64,000 nucleotides of DNA from Clostridium puniceum (GCF_002006345.1 NZ_LZZM01000234.1:49999-113998); one strand, 5' to 3'; counted from the first letter of the stretch, positions 26,179 to 34,217 are shown. Notes: a model not told the origin generated them from the letters alone. Translations and numbers: made by a program.

Positions 26179-27182
26179 TAGCTATCCACCTCCTGTAAAT
26201 CCATTTTATTTGTTAAGCTGACTGTCAGCTTCATAGTATACTTTCCTGTCCCGCATTCCCAGGTATGAGAATCAGCATTAATGTATACTGTAGTATTATT
26301 CAATAAGCCTAAATACCATACTTTAGTCATAGCTGCATATCCTGTTATACAGCTATAATCTCCCATAGCTTCAATTGATATTTCATCACTAAAACCATAT
26401 AATTTATTTCGTGCTACGGTATAAGTATCCTTATCATCTTCTACTGAATAAGTTGTTTGGAAAACACCATAGCTTTTTACTGCTTCTGCATTTTCAACTT
26501 TATCTACGTAATTTCCATCAGCATCAAAAATAACAACCCTGTTTATCATATTTTCTAAAGTATCTTTATAGCTTAAATCTATAATATTATTGTTATATAC
26601 ATCCTTATTACTTGACTGAAGTGTGTAATTTGAAATAACTTGTCCTTTTTCAATTATGCTTAATTTGTCAGCTTTCATTATTGGAATATATTGTTTTCCA
26701 TTTTGTTTGCTTACCTCACTATAACACTGCATTATTATGTTATAGTAAGTTTTATCTGGACATACTCTATTAATTGGAAAACCTGTAACTGCTATATCAC
26801 CTAATTTTATATTTACCTCTTCACAAGCTTTAGCTGTAACATTTTCTGGTGGCATATTCTTAATATTCATACTTGTAGATGAATTCATAATAAACCTCAT
26901 ATAGTCATAGCAAGTGAAGGTTTCCTCTTGACTTGAACTGCTTAAAGTTCTATCCACTACTTCGCCTCTAAAGATTTCTCCATGTTCCTCCTCCACAACA
27001 CTAATTAAGGTGCCTGGACCTATTTGAACTCTAGGCTGATTTTTATCTGATAATGAATAAATCATACTAAATGCACATTTTCTCGCAGGCTGATCTACCG
27101 ATGCTGATAATTCAACACTTTTACATACTGGGGTTATATCTGTTAAATTCCATCCATCGTATAAGCTATAAATTTTAATCAT
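26178..27182 (-). CDS. XkdQ-like baseplate hub protein
   Basis: The 334-residue protein is the gp27/gpD-like hub of the contractile baseplate (XkdQ/YqbQ family): WNLTDITPVCKSVELSASVD at the start, EIFRGEVVDRTLSSSSQEET near 80, and WECGTGKYTMKLTVSLTNKM at the end. I chose ATG 27182 (AGG eight bases upstream, overlap ATATGATTAA with the preceding tiny gene). A GTG at 27191 would add three residues. Confidence 0.87.
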   Translation of the reverse strand: MIKIYSLYDGWNLTDITPVCKSVELSASVDQPARKCAFSMIYSLSDKNQPRVQIGPGTLISVVEEEHGEIFRGEVVDRTLSSSSQEETFTCYDYMRFIMNSSTSMNIKNMPPENVTAKACEEVNIKLGDIAVTGFPINRVCPDKTYYNIIMQCYSEVSKQNGKQYIPIMKADKLSIIEKGQVISNYTLQSSNKDVYNNNIIDLSYKDTLENMINRVVIFDADGNYVDKVENAEAVKSYGVFQTTYSVEDDKDTYTVARNKLYGFSDEISIEAMGDYSCITGYAAMTKVWYLGLLNNTTVYINADSHTWECGTGKYTMKLTVSLTNKMDLQEVDS

Positions 27183-27324
27183 ATTCTTCACCTAATATTT
27201 CAAGCATATATTGGCTTTTATTTTTTTCTTCTAAAATACTAACCATATATTTGCTTTTAATTTTTTCACCTAATATCTTAAGCCTATATTTACTCTTAAT
27301 ATTTTTTTCTAATACTTCAATCAT
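27175..27324 (-). CDS. Micro-protein of three tandem 14-residue repeats between xkdP- and xkdQ-like genes
   Basis: A 49-residue frame begins with ATG overlapping the XkdP-like stop (ATGA) and ends within the XkdQ start. It consists of three imperfect repeats: LEKNIKSKYRLKI, LGEKIKSKYMVSI and LEEKNKSQYMLEI, then LGEEYD. It is coupled to both neighbours, so it is very likely translated. The usual XkdP protein ends in a LysM domain, which is missing here, so this micro-gene occupies that place. The repeat could bind one partner several times or act as an assembly adaptor. I know no family for it. Confidence 0.7.
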   Translation of the reverse strand: MIEVLEKNIKSKYRLKILGEKIKSKYMVSILEEKNKSQYMLEILGEEYD

Positions 27325-27800
27325 AAGTTTCCACCCAATATATTGTTTGAATTTGTTAAACTAAAGCTTGACCCCCATGTGCCTACAAGCTTTTGATTCA
27401 ATTTTATAACCTTATATTGTTTTAAATTTAAAGTAAAATATACATCTCTAGTGCCATCATTTTCACCATATTCAAAGGTTTCTATTGAAAATAAATCATT
27501 AATAGGTGTATTAGTTAGAATTACTCTTATAGGCTTTTTGTTTTTCCTCCACTTTTCTATTTGTGCTACGCACTCAAAAGGCTTAGGAATATTAGAATAT
27601 GCGCAAAAATTATATTCTTGTGCAGGAAAAAAGCCTTCAAAAGATATCTCTGAAAGCTTTGAATCTCCTAATATATTTACTTCTCCAATGGATTCAACAT
27701 TAACTACTGAATTATTATTACCTAATTTTAATAAATAACTAGAAGGTGGTACTGGCAATTGCAGCCAGGTTCTACCTTGATTAAACCAAAATTCTATCAT
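27321..27800 (-). CDS. XkdP-like baseplate protein lacking the LysM end
   Basis: The 159-residue protein has the XkdP N-terminal fold (WLQLPVPPSSYLLKLGNNNS, VNILGDSKLSEISFEGFFPA, CVAQIEKWRKNKKPIRVIL, FETFEYGENDGTRDVYF-type strands). PBSX XkdP is about 235 residues and ends in a LysM module that docks it at the hub. Here the protein stops after GSSFSLTNSNNILGGNL. The next frame starts inside the stop codon and encodes the repeat micro-protein. Confidence 0.83.
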   Translation of the reverse strand: MIEFWFNQGRTWLQLPVPPSSYLLKLGNNNSVVNVESIGEVNILGDSKLSEISFEGFFPAQEYNFCAYSNIPKPFECVAQIEKWRKNKKPIRVILTNTPINDLFSIETFEYGENDGTRDVYFTLNLKQYKVIKLNQKLVGTWGSSFSLTNSNNILGGNL

Positions 27801-27812
27801 ATAAAATACCTC

Positions 27813-30044
27813 CTATCCCATTCCAAGTGCTGTTTGAGTTAATTTGTTTGCTAGTGCTGTCGCAATTTTATCTATATCGCCTTCTTCTCTAATTATTATG
27901 GAATCAGCAAGTTTAGCTATTGTTATTGCAAAACCATTTTGAGCTGTGTCATCCTTAGCTGTTGTACCTGCTGCCTTTACATTTTCAGCCTTACTTCCAC
28001 CAGATAAATTCTTATTCATATTAGTTTTAATACCAACTGAAAGATTTTTAACTGGATCAGTTACTAAATGAGTATTAACTTTGATTCCAGTTCCCATACC
28101 TTTTAGAAAATCTGGCATCCAAGTCTCATAATCTGTAAGAGGACCTTCATCTGGAACTGAAAAATGAAGGAAAGATCTTATTTTATCAGCAATTCCTGTA
28201 ACTGCTTCAGTAACTCCTTCAATTTTAGATTTTATTCCATTTATAATTCCATCAACAAAATCTTTTCCCCAAGTAATTGCAGTTTTTGCCATATCCTTAA
28301 ATACTGCACCTATAGCAGTTATAATATTTTTTACAATATCAACAGCTCCATTAAATACTGTTCCTACAGTGCTTTTTATAGTGTTCCAGGCTCCTGACCA
28401 ATCTCCATTTATAATTTGCATTACAGTTTTAATAACTCCTGTAACTACGCTAAGTACGGTTGAAATTATTGTTTTTATATTATTAAAGGCTGCACCTACA
28501 ACTATTTTTATAGTTTGTCCATGCGCCTTCCAAAAAGTTGTTATTCCTCCTAAAACTGTGGTTATAACATTTTTGATAGCTGTCATAACTGTTGTAATAG
28601 TTTGTTTTATAAGTGGCCAGTTAGACATTACAAAGCTTATTAACTTTCCAAAGATTTGAATTGCAAATGTTAATACTGGTTTTAATATAGAGTTCCAAAC
28701 TGATTGAATTCCTTTAAATACATTTTGAATTACAATTTTTATTTGTGGCATATGTGCTTTAATAAATTCTACTAAGGATTTAACTACTATAGTTATTAGT
28801 TTTATAGTATTTGTTACAACGGCACCAACTTTGGATCCAAATAAATTAGTAAATAATGCTCCTAGCCCTTGAGCTGCACTTCCTGTTTTCTTAAATACAT
28901 CAATTGCTGATTTTACTGCTCCTGAAATTTTATTAAATACAGATACAACAAAGTCTCTTATTCCGCCAAAATTAGTAGCAAAAGCGGCTGCTAGTAATGC
29001 AATTACTCCCACAACTAGCATAATGGGAATTGGAAACTTAGTAAATAAACCTATAACTCCTGAAAGAGGCTGAAAGAACATTCCTATCATATTTTTAAAC
29101 ATTCCAAAGCCACCAATTAATGTTCCAAATACTGCTGTAAGACCTAAAGTTTTTGCAATAATATCCATTATGGGTTGTGGTACATTTTTTATTGCCTGTG
29201 CTATACTTAGAAACACTTCTGCTGCCTTACTTACATAAGGTAATAAAGCTGTACCTATTGTTGTTTTTATACTACTTATAGTATTAGTTAATTGCTTTAA
29301 CCTACCATCATAAGTATCTGCTGCTGCTGCTGCTTGCCCACCAAATTCCTTATTTAATTCGCTTAAAATTAATTTCTGAGCTCCAGCTGTATCACCAGCC
29401 TTTTGCATTGCTTCTACTTGCTTTTTTTGTCCATCCGTAAATCTAATTCCAACTCCAGCTAAATCTGCAAGTCCCTTAGTAGGATCGCTAAGCGCTTTGC
29501 CAAGCACTTTACTAGCTTCCACAGGATCAGTCCCCATTTTTTGGGCCATATCTATCATTGCTTGTGATGCCTTTGGAAATACATCTTTGCCTATATTAGT
29601 AAATGTAAGTAACATACTCTGACCTGTTTTAATTGCTCCAGCGCCAAATGTAGATGTATTGCTCAATTGTGATGCCATTTTACTTACTTCTTCGGCTGTA
29701 AATCCGGCAGCACCTCCAGTGGATTTAATTGTTTGTGCCAAATCTTTATTTATTTTTTCTGATTTTGCGGCACCATCTATGCAATCTTTTAAAAAACTTG
29801 CTGTAGAATTCCCCACCTCTCCTATTGCCTGTCTAGCTGTACTTAATCCACTTGCTAATCTATCACCAAATCCTAACGCTTTAGATGATTCATTCACTTT
29901 TTGTGAAGTTTCTATAGCCTTTTTCCCTAATCCATCCATAGATTGTTGAGCTTTTTGAATAGCAACAATAAAATTTTCTGTTATATTTATTGCAACATTC
30001 ATTTGATTTACATTCACTTGTGTCATGTTGATTCCAGATGCCAT
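27813..30044 (-). CDS. Tape measure protein of the contractile (R-type) tail
   Basis: The 743-residue protein has a helical front with the tape-measure core (about 100-260; LTFTNIGKDVFPKASQAMID, KVLGKALSDPTKGLADLAGV), hydrophobic segments (about 300-360; IPIMLVVGVIALLAAAFATN), repeated hydrophobic IxxVxxxI helices (about 400-560) and the FVDGIINGIKSKIEGV / FLHFSVPDEGPLTDYETWMP end common in PBSX-like tape measures. It starts at the stop of the frameshifted chaperone (TAATG). It has no relation to the F-module tape measure, so the two tails have separate length rulers. Confidence 0.88.
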   Translation of the reverse strand: MASGINMTQVNVNQMNVAINITENFIVAIQKAQQSMDGLGKKAIETSQKVNESSKALGFGDRLASGLSTARQAIGEVGNSTASFLKDCIDGAAKSEKINKDLAQTIKSTGGAAGFTAEEVSKMASQLSNTSTFGAGAIKTGQSMLLTFTNIGKDVFPKASQAMIDMAQKMGTDPVEASKVLGKALSDPTKGLADLAGVGIRFTDGQKKQVEAMQKAGDTAGAQKLILSELNKEFGGQAAAAADTYDGRLKQLTNTISSIKTTIGTALLPYVSKAAEVFLSIAQAIKNVPQPIMDIIAKTLGLTAVFGTLIGGFGMFKNMIGMFFQPLSGVIGLFTKFPIPIMLVVGVIALLAAAFATNFGGIRDFVVSVFNKISGAVKSAIDVFKKTGSAAQGLGALFTNLFGSKVGAVVTNTIKLITIVVKSLVEFIKAHMPQIKIVIQNVFKGIQSVWNSILKPVLTFAIQIFGKLISFVMSNWPLIKQTITTVMTAIKNVITTVLGGITTFWKAHGQTIKIVVGAAFNNIKTIISTVLSVVTGVIKTVMQIINGDWSGAWNTIKSTVGTVFNGAVDIVKNIITAIGAVFKDMAKTAITWGKDFVDGIINGIKSKIEGVTEAVTGIADKIRSFLHFSVPDEGPLTDYETWMPDFLKGMGTGIKVNTHLVTDPVKNLSVGIKTNMNKNLSGGSKAENVKAAGTTAKDDTAQNGFAITIAKLADSIIIREEGDIDKIATALANKLTQTALGMG

Positions 30045-30627
30045 TAATCATCACCCCCTGAATTTAGGGCTTCCATATTCCTATTCTTATCTTCTATTTC
30101 TTGTTCAATAAAAGCACTGATGATAATCTTTTCTCCAAATCCTCTATTTAAAGTTTCTGCTGGCCACTTATCATGCAGTTTCCAACAGTGGTATAGAAGA
30201 TTAACCGTTTCATCAGTGCTTATGAGTTTTTTATGTCTTCTTTTTTATTTGAGGTAGCTTCTACTCCTGATATTTCTGTTACAGTATCTGCTAAAATATC
30301 AACTTCACCCGGTAAAAATATTTTATTCATAAGTTCCTTAGGTGTTGGAGTTTTAAAATGTTTCATAAGCTCCTCAGATCTAAGTTCTGAAACCCCTGCA
30401 AGAACTGTTTCTATTTTTGCCTGTGCTGTGGCAAAGCCTTGAATATTTCCTTTCTTATCTACTTGCAATACTCTTTCTTGAATTTCATTATATCTTTCCA
30501 TAGAAATAGCATTACATGTAAAGGTAATTTCAGCATTTCCTAGTTTAGCAAGTTTAAGCTTTACCTCTTTTGATGGTACCTCAATTTTGCCAGCATCTAT
30601 TTTTAATAATTGTTCTACTAAATTCAT
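30044..30627 (-). CDS. Tail assembly chaperone, long form made by -1 frameshift
   Basis: Slipping back one base at A AAA AAC (30232-30226) takes the ribosome from the XkdN-like frame into a second frame that stays open for 60 codons (LISTDETVNLLYHCWKLHDK ...) and stops at 30046-30044, overlapping the tape measure ATG. The long form has about 194 residues. This two-product design is the rule for tail chaperones of dsDNA phages (gpG/gpGT of lambda). The added part has no start codon or ribosome site of its own, so it is only expressed as a fusion. Confidence 0.75.
30220..30627 (-). CDS. XkdN-like tail assembly chaperone, short form
   Basis: The 135-residue protein matches the PBSX XkdN/tail chaperone family (LVEQLLKIDAGKIEVPSKEV, then TFTCNAISMERYNEIQERV and GEVDILADTVTEISG). 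It coats the tape measure during assembly. ATG 30627 is chosen because GGAG lies nine bases before it; a GTG at 30642 overlaps that site. The frame ends two codons after a canonical slippery heptamer. Confidence 0.85.
   Translation of the reverse strand: MNLVEQLLKIDAGKIEVPSKEVKLKLAKLGNAEITFTCNAISMERYNEIQERVLQVDKKGNIQGFATAQAKIETVLAGVSELRSEELMKHFKTPTPKELMNKIFLPGEVDILADTVTEISGVEATSNKKEDIKNS
30226..30232 (-). promoter_or_regulatory. -1 ribosomal slippery site A AAA AAC
   Basis: In the XkdN-like frame the codons are at-A|AAA|AAC|TCA|TAA. A AAA AAC in this exact phase is a canonical -1 slippery heptamer, followed at once by the zero-frame stop. Confidence 0.75.
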
Positions 30628-30790
30628 AATTTTCATCTCCACTTTCTATAATAATTTAATTAAAAATTTTCATTTTCTATAATAATTTAAATAAATTTTT
30701 TCCATATTTTATTGATTAATTTTTTCTATATATATTTTCTATACTAATTTAGATTTTTTTAAACCAAAAATGGCTAAGCCACTCTTATAA

Positions 30791-30999
30791 TTGACAATTG
30801 ACAGTTAAGATTTAAAAACTCAGGTTTTGTTTAAAAATACATTTTAAAAAATCCTAGAGAGAAAAGTAAAAGTCCAAAAAGTGATGCTCCAAATCTTGCA
30901 TTTAGCTATCAGAACTTTCTCTTTGAAATTTATCCTTCATTGCCCACAGGGTGCCCATAAAGGGCACCCTGTGTCAATCGTGCATTATCAATTATCAAT
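30791..30999. repeat. Candidate MITE between tail tube and chaperone genes
   Basis: This stretch of about 210 bases has related inverted ends: TTGACAATTGACA at 30791 and the complement of TTGATAATTGATAAT at 30999. Inside is a GC-rich perfect 12-bp hairpin (30945-30956 with 30962-30973, CACAGGGTGCCC arm), unlike the surrounding AT-rich DNA. It has no coding frame. It may be an inserted miniature element or a stabilising 3' hairpin for the tube mRNA. The rest of the 30643-31014 gap shows nothing. Confidence 0.4.
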
Positions 31000-31014
31000 A
31001 CTTGATTTAAGCTT

Positions 31015-31446
31015 TTATTGTGGCTCTATTAAGTCTAAGAAATCATATCCTGAGAAAGTAAATGGAAGCGTTTCTTCAACATTCTTTTTAACTTCCCAGT
31101 CTGCTACTGTTAATTCATCAAAAGTAACATCCTTAAGTACTACTCTTTCAGCTCCCAATGCATCTGGATCCGCTAATTTAGATATAATAGTACATACTGT
31201 TTGCTTTCCTTGCTTAATATTATCTTTCATTAAAATTGCCATCCTTGAGGATACATGATGCAGTTTCAATGTTCCCTTTCCTTCTATTCCTGTTATCTTA
31301 CTTCTTTTCCATAAATCTCTTGTAAAATTAACGTCTACCTTTGTTAGAGTAACCTTTGCTTGAAGTGCTGATACTTCTGAAACGTATTCTCCATTAATCC
31401 AGACTTCTCCCCATGTTCCATTTATAACTTGTTTTGCTTGTGGCAT
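31015..31446 (-). CDS. XkdM-like tail tube protein, contractile tail
   Basis: The 143-residue protein matches the PBSX XkdM tube (DUF2001) family: AKQVINGTWGEVWINGEYVS at the start, KVTLTKVDVNFTRDLWKRSK, and LPFTFSGYDFLDLIEPQ at the end. It forms the inner tube inside the sheath. It follows the sheath gene by 12 bases. A strong hairpin lies downstream, before the chaperone. Confidence 0.9.
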   Translation of the reverse strand: MPQAKQVINGTWGEVWINGEYVSEVSALQAKVTLTKVDVNFTRDLWKRSKITGIEGKGTLKLHHVSSRMAILMKDNIKQGKQTVCTIISKLADPDALGAERVVLKDVTFDELTVADWEVKKNVEETLPFTFSGYDFLDLIEPQ

Positions 31447-31458
31447 AAATAACCCCTC

Positions 31459-32580
31459 CTATATATATATTTGAAATTTAATATCTTCAATTGCATCTAA
31501 AATAATAGCTTGTCCTCTAAGAAATACTTGAGAACCTGTATTACTTTCTTTTATTTCTTGATCCTTCATTGTTCCAAGGTCTGTTCCTTGACTTTTTAAG
31601 TAAACTTTTTGTGCTTCTAAGTCAATTTCAGCCTTGTTTTGGCCTTGAATGCTGCTATCAAGTAAGCCATCTAATTCTAAGCCTTCAAAATATCCATTAA
31701 TAGCTGTGATAAGTAAACATTTGTGATCATAATCATTTGGATATTTACCAATATAACTATCTTCAGCAGTTGTCTTAATATCATCATGCATTAAGTCCAT
31801 AATATCTACGATTTTAATTTTCTTAAAATCATCACCTTTATTTTCAATTGTAGTAACAAAGCTATTAACTGCTCTGTCAATCTTAACTTTCTTTCCATCA
31901 TTAAATAAGATTAATTTACCTGCATCAACAGCAGCATCTCTTTCTTCTTTCTTTAAATGTGGAACATCAACAACTTCTGCAAGAGGTGCAAAAGTAGCAC
32001 TAATAGTTAATGGTGTTCCTGCTAGCATACCTGCAATTCTTGAGCAGTATTCTGCTGCAGTGTAAGTTTTATTTGCTGTTTTTATATCATCAGTACAGAA
32101 ATTAATAATTCCTTCATTATCTGCTGGACAATGTGGAAGTACTGCTTTAACTTTAATATCCTTAGTACTTCTTAATTGCTTAATCCAAGTAGCAAAATCT
32201 GTTGCTCTTGAAGTAGTATTTGCTTCTGTATCAACCTTGCCCTCCACAGTTAGGCCAATACTTGGAACTACTACGTAATCCCATTTAATTGTCTCTAGGT
32301 GATTTTGAGCTTCTGAATAATCCTTTGCATCTGATGCTATTACATAAGCAATAACTTTCTTTGGTGGATTTTGATATCCTATCATAGCAAGTTTAATTTG
32401 TTCTTTATTAAAATCTGATAATCCTTCAGGAATTTCATCTATAGTTTCCATTTTGATTGGATTACTATATGATGCTGGCATAGTGTCTTTTAAAATAAGC
32501 ACTACAACTCCTCTTTCTCCTCTTTTTATTGCAGTTATTCCTGCTTGTTTAAATACAATTTGTATTGATGGTTCTCCCAT
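31459..32580 (-). CDS. XkdK-like contractile tail sheath protein
   Basis: The 373-residue protein is a tail sheath of the PBSX/XkdK type: start GEPSIQIVFKQAGITAIKRG, DEIPEGLSDFNKEQIKLAM, the long SATFAPLAEVVDVPHLKKEE and KLILFNDGKKVKIDRAVNSF regions, and an SNTGSQVFLRGQAIILDAIE end. The sheath contracts to drive the tube through the target envelope, the defining part of R-type particles. Frame intact, length normal. Confidence 0.93.
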   Translation of the reverse strand: MGEPSIQIVFKQAGITAIKRGERGVVVLILKDTMPASYSNPIKMETIDEIPEGLSDFNKEQIKLAMIGYQNPPKKVIAYVIASDAKDYSEAQNHLETIKWDYVVVPSIGLTVEGKVDTEANTTSRATDFATWIKQLRSTKDIKVKAVLPHCPADNEGIINFCTDDIKTANKTYTAAEYCSRIAGMLAGTPLTISATFAPLAEVVDVPHLKKEERDAAVDAGKLILFNDGKKVKIDRAVNSFVTTIENKGDDFKKIKIVDIMDLMHDDIKTTAEDSYIGKYPNDYDHKCLLITAINGYFEGLELDGLLDSSIQGQNKAEIDLEAQKVYLKSQGTDLGTMKDQEIKESNTGSQVFLRGQAIILDAIEDIKFQIYI

Positions 32581-32593
32581 TTCCTATTCCTCC

Positions 32594-33028
32594 TTAAAAA
32601 TTTAAATTGATTGCTTCTGCTTTAGGACTTTGAGCTTTATTAAAGATCCTGTCTTCAGTAAATTCCAATTTTAGCTTAAGATGTATTTCTGTATTTTTTG
32701 CTCTGCCTCTTAACCTTCTTATCTTTGCGGCTCTATCCAAAACCTTTATATATCCGCTACTGAAGGTTTCTCGCATTGTATCCCAAACTTCATTTTGTGC
32801 TATCAAGTCCACATTCATAAATTCATCTAGTGTCGGATAATAAATAATCTTCATAGTTATTATATTTAAATAACTATTTCTATTTAAATCCACTTGTCTG
32901 CTAGTAATATAGCGAATAAAAAAAGAAGGTCTTGTAAAATCCTTCTCTAACTTTGATGTATATACTTTTGTGTTTGGGAATTTCTCAATTAACATTCCGT
33001 TAATTGAATTGATTAATTCATTAATCAT
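32594..33028 (-). CDS. Tail terminator-like protein (DUF6838/XkdI region)
   Basis: The 144-residue protein (INSINGMLIEKFPNTKVYTS, RPSFFIRYITSRQVDLNRN, then MKIIYYPTLDEFMNVDLIAQ) matches the phage tail terminator family found just before PBSX-type sheath genes. A terminator caps the tail. In phages it is preceded by head-completion and capsid genes; here nothing phage-like lies upstream for about 4 kb, so this is the first structural gene of a headless tail. Confidence 0.8.
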   Translation of the reverse strand: MINELINSINGMLIEKFPNTKVYTSKLEKDFTRPSFFIRYITSRQVDLNRNSYLNIITMKIIYYPTLDEFMNVDLIAQNEVWDTMRETFSSGYIKVLDRAAKIRRLRGRAKNTEIHLKLKLEFTEDRIFNKAQSPKAEAINLNF

Positions 33029-33177
33029 GAATCTCCTCCTATAATCTCTATGAATTATAATTTAGGATCTTTAGAAACTCTAACGCAAAATCCTCACCCC
33101 TTTCTATAAGTACCTTATCTAGACTTTTAAGTTTAAAAGTACCTTATTTTAATTTTGAGTTCAAGATATTTTTCAAT

Positions 33178-33213
33178 ATAAAAAGAACCCTTATTTCTAA
33201 GCGTTCTTTTTAT
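33178..33213 (-). terminator. Intrinsic terminator inside the R-module leader
   Basis: AAGAACGCTT and AAGGGTTCTT pair with one mismatch around AGAAAT, followed by TTTTTAT, on the minus strand. It lies about 230 bases downstream of the late promoter and 150 before the first gene. It may also end read-through from the TetR gene. Confidence 0.6.
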
Positions 33214-33222
33214 AACTTAAAT

Positions 33223-33356
33223 ACATATGTTGCAAAATAATTGTTTCATAAAATTTATGTCTATATACATTGAATAGTAAATCTAAAAATAAACTTATGT
33301 ACTTTTGAAGTTTTGACGTATTTTTCAATGTAAAGTTTTAATTGCAACCTATATAT
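33223..33356. repeat. TTGCAA-ended miniature inverted-repeat element, copy D
   Basis: Ends are ACATATGTTGCAAAATAA and TTTTAATTGCAACCTATATA. It is longer than copies A-C (134 bp) with a different centre, and lies within the R-module leader. Confidence 0.45.
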
Positions 33357-33442
33357 TAAATTTAATTGTTTGTATTTGTTTTTGCTTTAAAAAACTAAAT
33401 AAACAACAATGTTTTAAAATTTATCTTTTCTTCTCACTTACT

Positions 33443-33474
33443 ATTATATTACGTATTATTACTATTTTCTTATA
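33443..33474 (-). promoter_or_regulatory. Late promoter of the R-type tail operon (motif copy R)
   Basis: TATAAGAAA (33474-33466), exactly 17 bases, TATAAT (33448-33443), then AGTAAGTGAG on the minus strand. ATAGAAAAATTATAGAAAAA lies upstream. It shares box, spacer length and downstream bases with copy F. Confidence 0.8.
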
Positions 33475-33606
33475 CACTTTATCTAATATATCTACAATTT
33501 TTCTATAATTTTTCTATATAAGCACTATTTATGACATTTAGTTAAATGTATTTTGACTTAGTGTTTTCTTTTTATAAATGTGAAGTTTATTAGAGAACCA
33601 ACACCG

Positions 33607-34173
33607 CTAGCCTTCAAATATATATTTTATTAAATTCTTTATAAAATCTTCATCAACTACATCACCAGTTATTAATAATCTATAGAATACTGGACCAAAA
33701 ATTAAATCTATAATTAATTCTATATCTAAATTTTCCTTTAGCTCTCCTCTTGAAATTCCACGTTCTAATATATATCGCGAATCAAGTCTGCGAGGTTTAA
33801 AATATATTGTTCGATAAGTTTCAGCTAATTTTTGATCATATTGACCTTCCGCTATTATCTCATTAATTACCCTTCCTTCTCGACTAGTTAAAAATTTTGC
33901 TAAATTATTTACCTGAATTATCATGTCATTAATAGTTGATCCTGTATCAGGTATTGGAAGTCTCACGACGGCAGCATCAAAAAAAGCATCCATAACAACA
34001 GCAGCTTTGTTTGGCCACCACTTGTAAATTGTAGCTTTACTAACTCCAGCTCTTTCAGCAATTTTCTCAATCGTAATTGCTCCAAATCCTTTATCAAGCA
34101 ATAACTCATACGCCGCAGTAAGAATTGAATTTTTAGTTTTTTCGCTACGAGGGCGTCCCAATTTTTTCTCCAT
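33607..34173 (-). CDS. TetR/AcrR family repressor
   Basis: The 188-residue protein has an N-terminal TetR helix-turn-helix (about 10-55; ILTAAYELLLDKGFGAITIE, IAERAGVSKATIYKWWPNK) and a C-terminal ligand domain with a KPRRLDSRYILERGISRGEL segment. It likely represses the divergent flavin reductase and MFS genes. ATG 34173 is preferred: GGAGG lies eight bases before it and inside the extension from an earlier ATG (34188). Candidate operators lie in the shared intergenic region. The gene points the same way as the tail operon just downstream. Confidence 0.9.
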   Translation of the reverse strand: MEKKLGRPRSEKTKNSILTAAYELLLDKGFGAITIEKIAERAGVSKATIYKWWPNKAAVVMDAFFDAAVVRLPIPDTGSTINDMIIQVNNLAKFLTSREGRVINEIIAEGQYDQKLAETYRTIYFKPRRLDSRYILERGISRGELKENLDIELIIDLIFGPVFYRLLITGDVVDEDFIKNLIKYIFEG

Positions 34174-34217
34174 TATAATTACCTCCATTGTAATTAGCTT
34201 ATAATAATATATTTAAT

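Larger units (their letters stand above)
33029..33606. other. Leader and promoter region of the R-type tail operon
   Basis: In transcription order this 578-base interval holds an A-rich upstream stretch, the late promoter (33474-33443), inverted-repeat element copy D (33356-33223) and an intrinsic terminator (33213-33178), then the sheath-operon start. The leader is about 410 bases long. No coding frame. Confidence 0.6.

Noticed and set aside
30234..30248. The A6 run upstream in the XkdN-like gene (AAT AAA AAA GAA) as the frameshift site.
   Set aside because: Its phase would require re-pairing on TAA; the A AAA AAC heptamer a few codons later is in the right phase and better.
7342..33028. 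A complete, inducible prophage.
   Set aside because: Terminase, portal, capsid, protease and replication genes are all missing, so no DNA-filled phage can be made from the genes seen.
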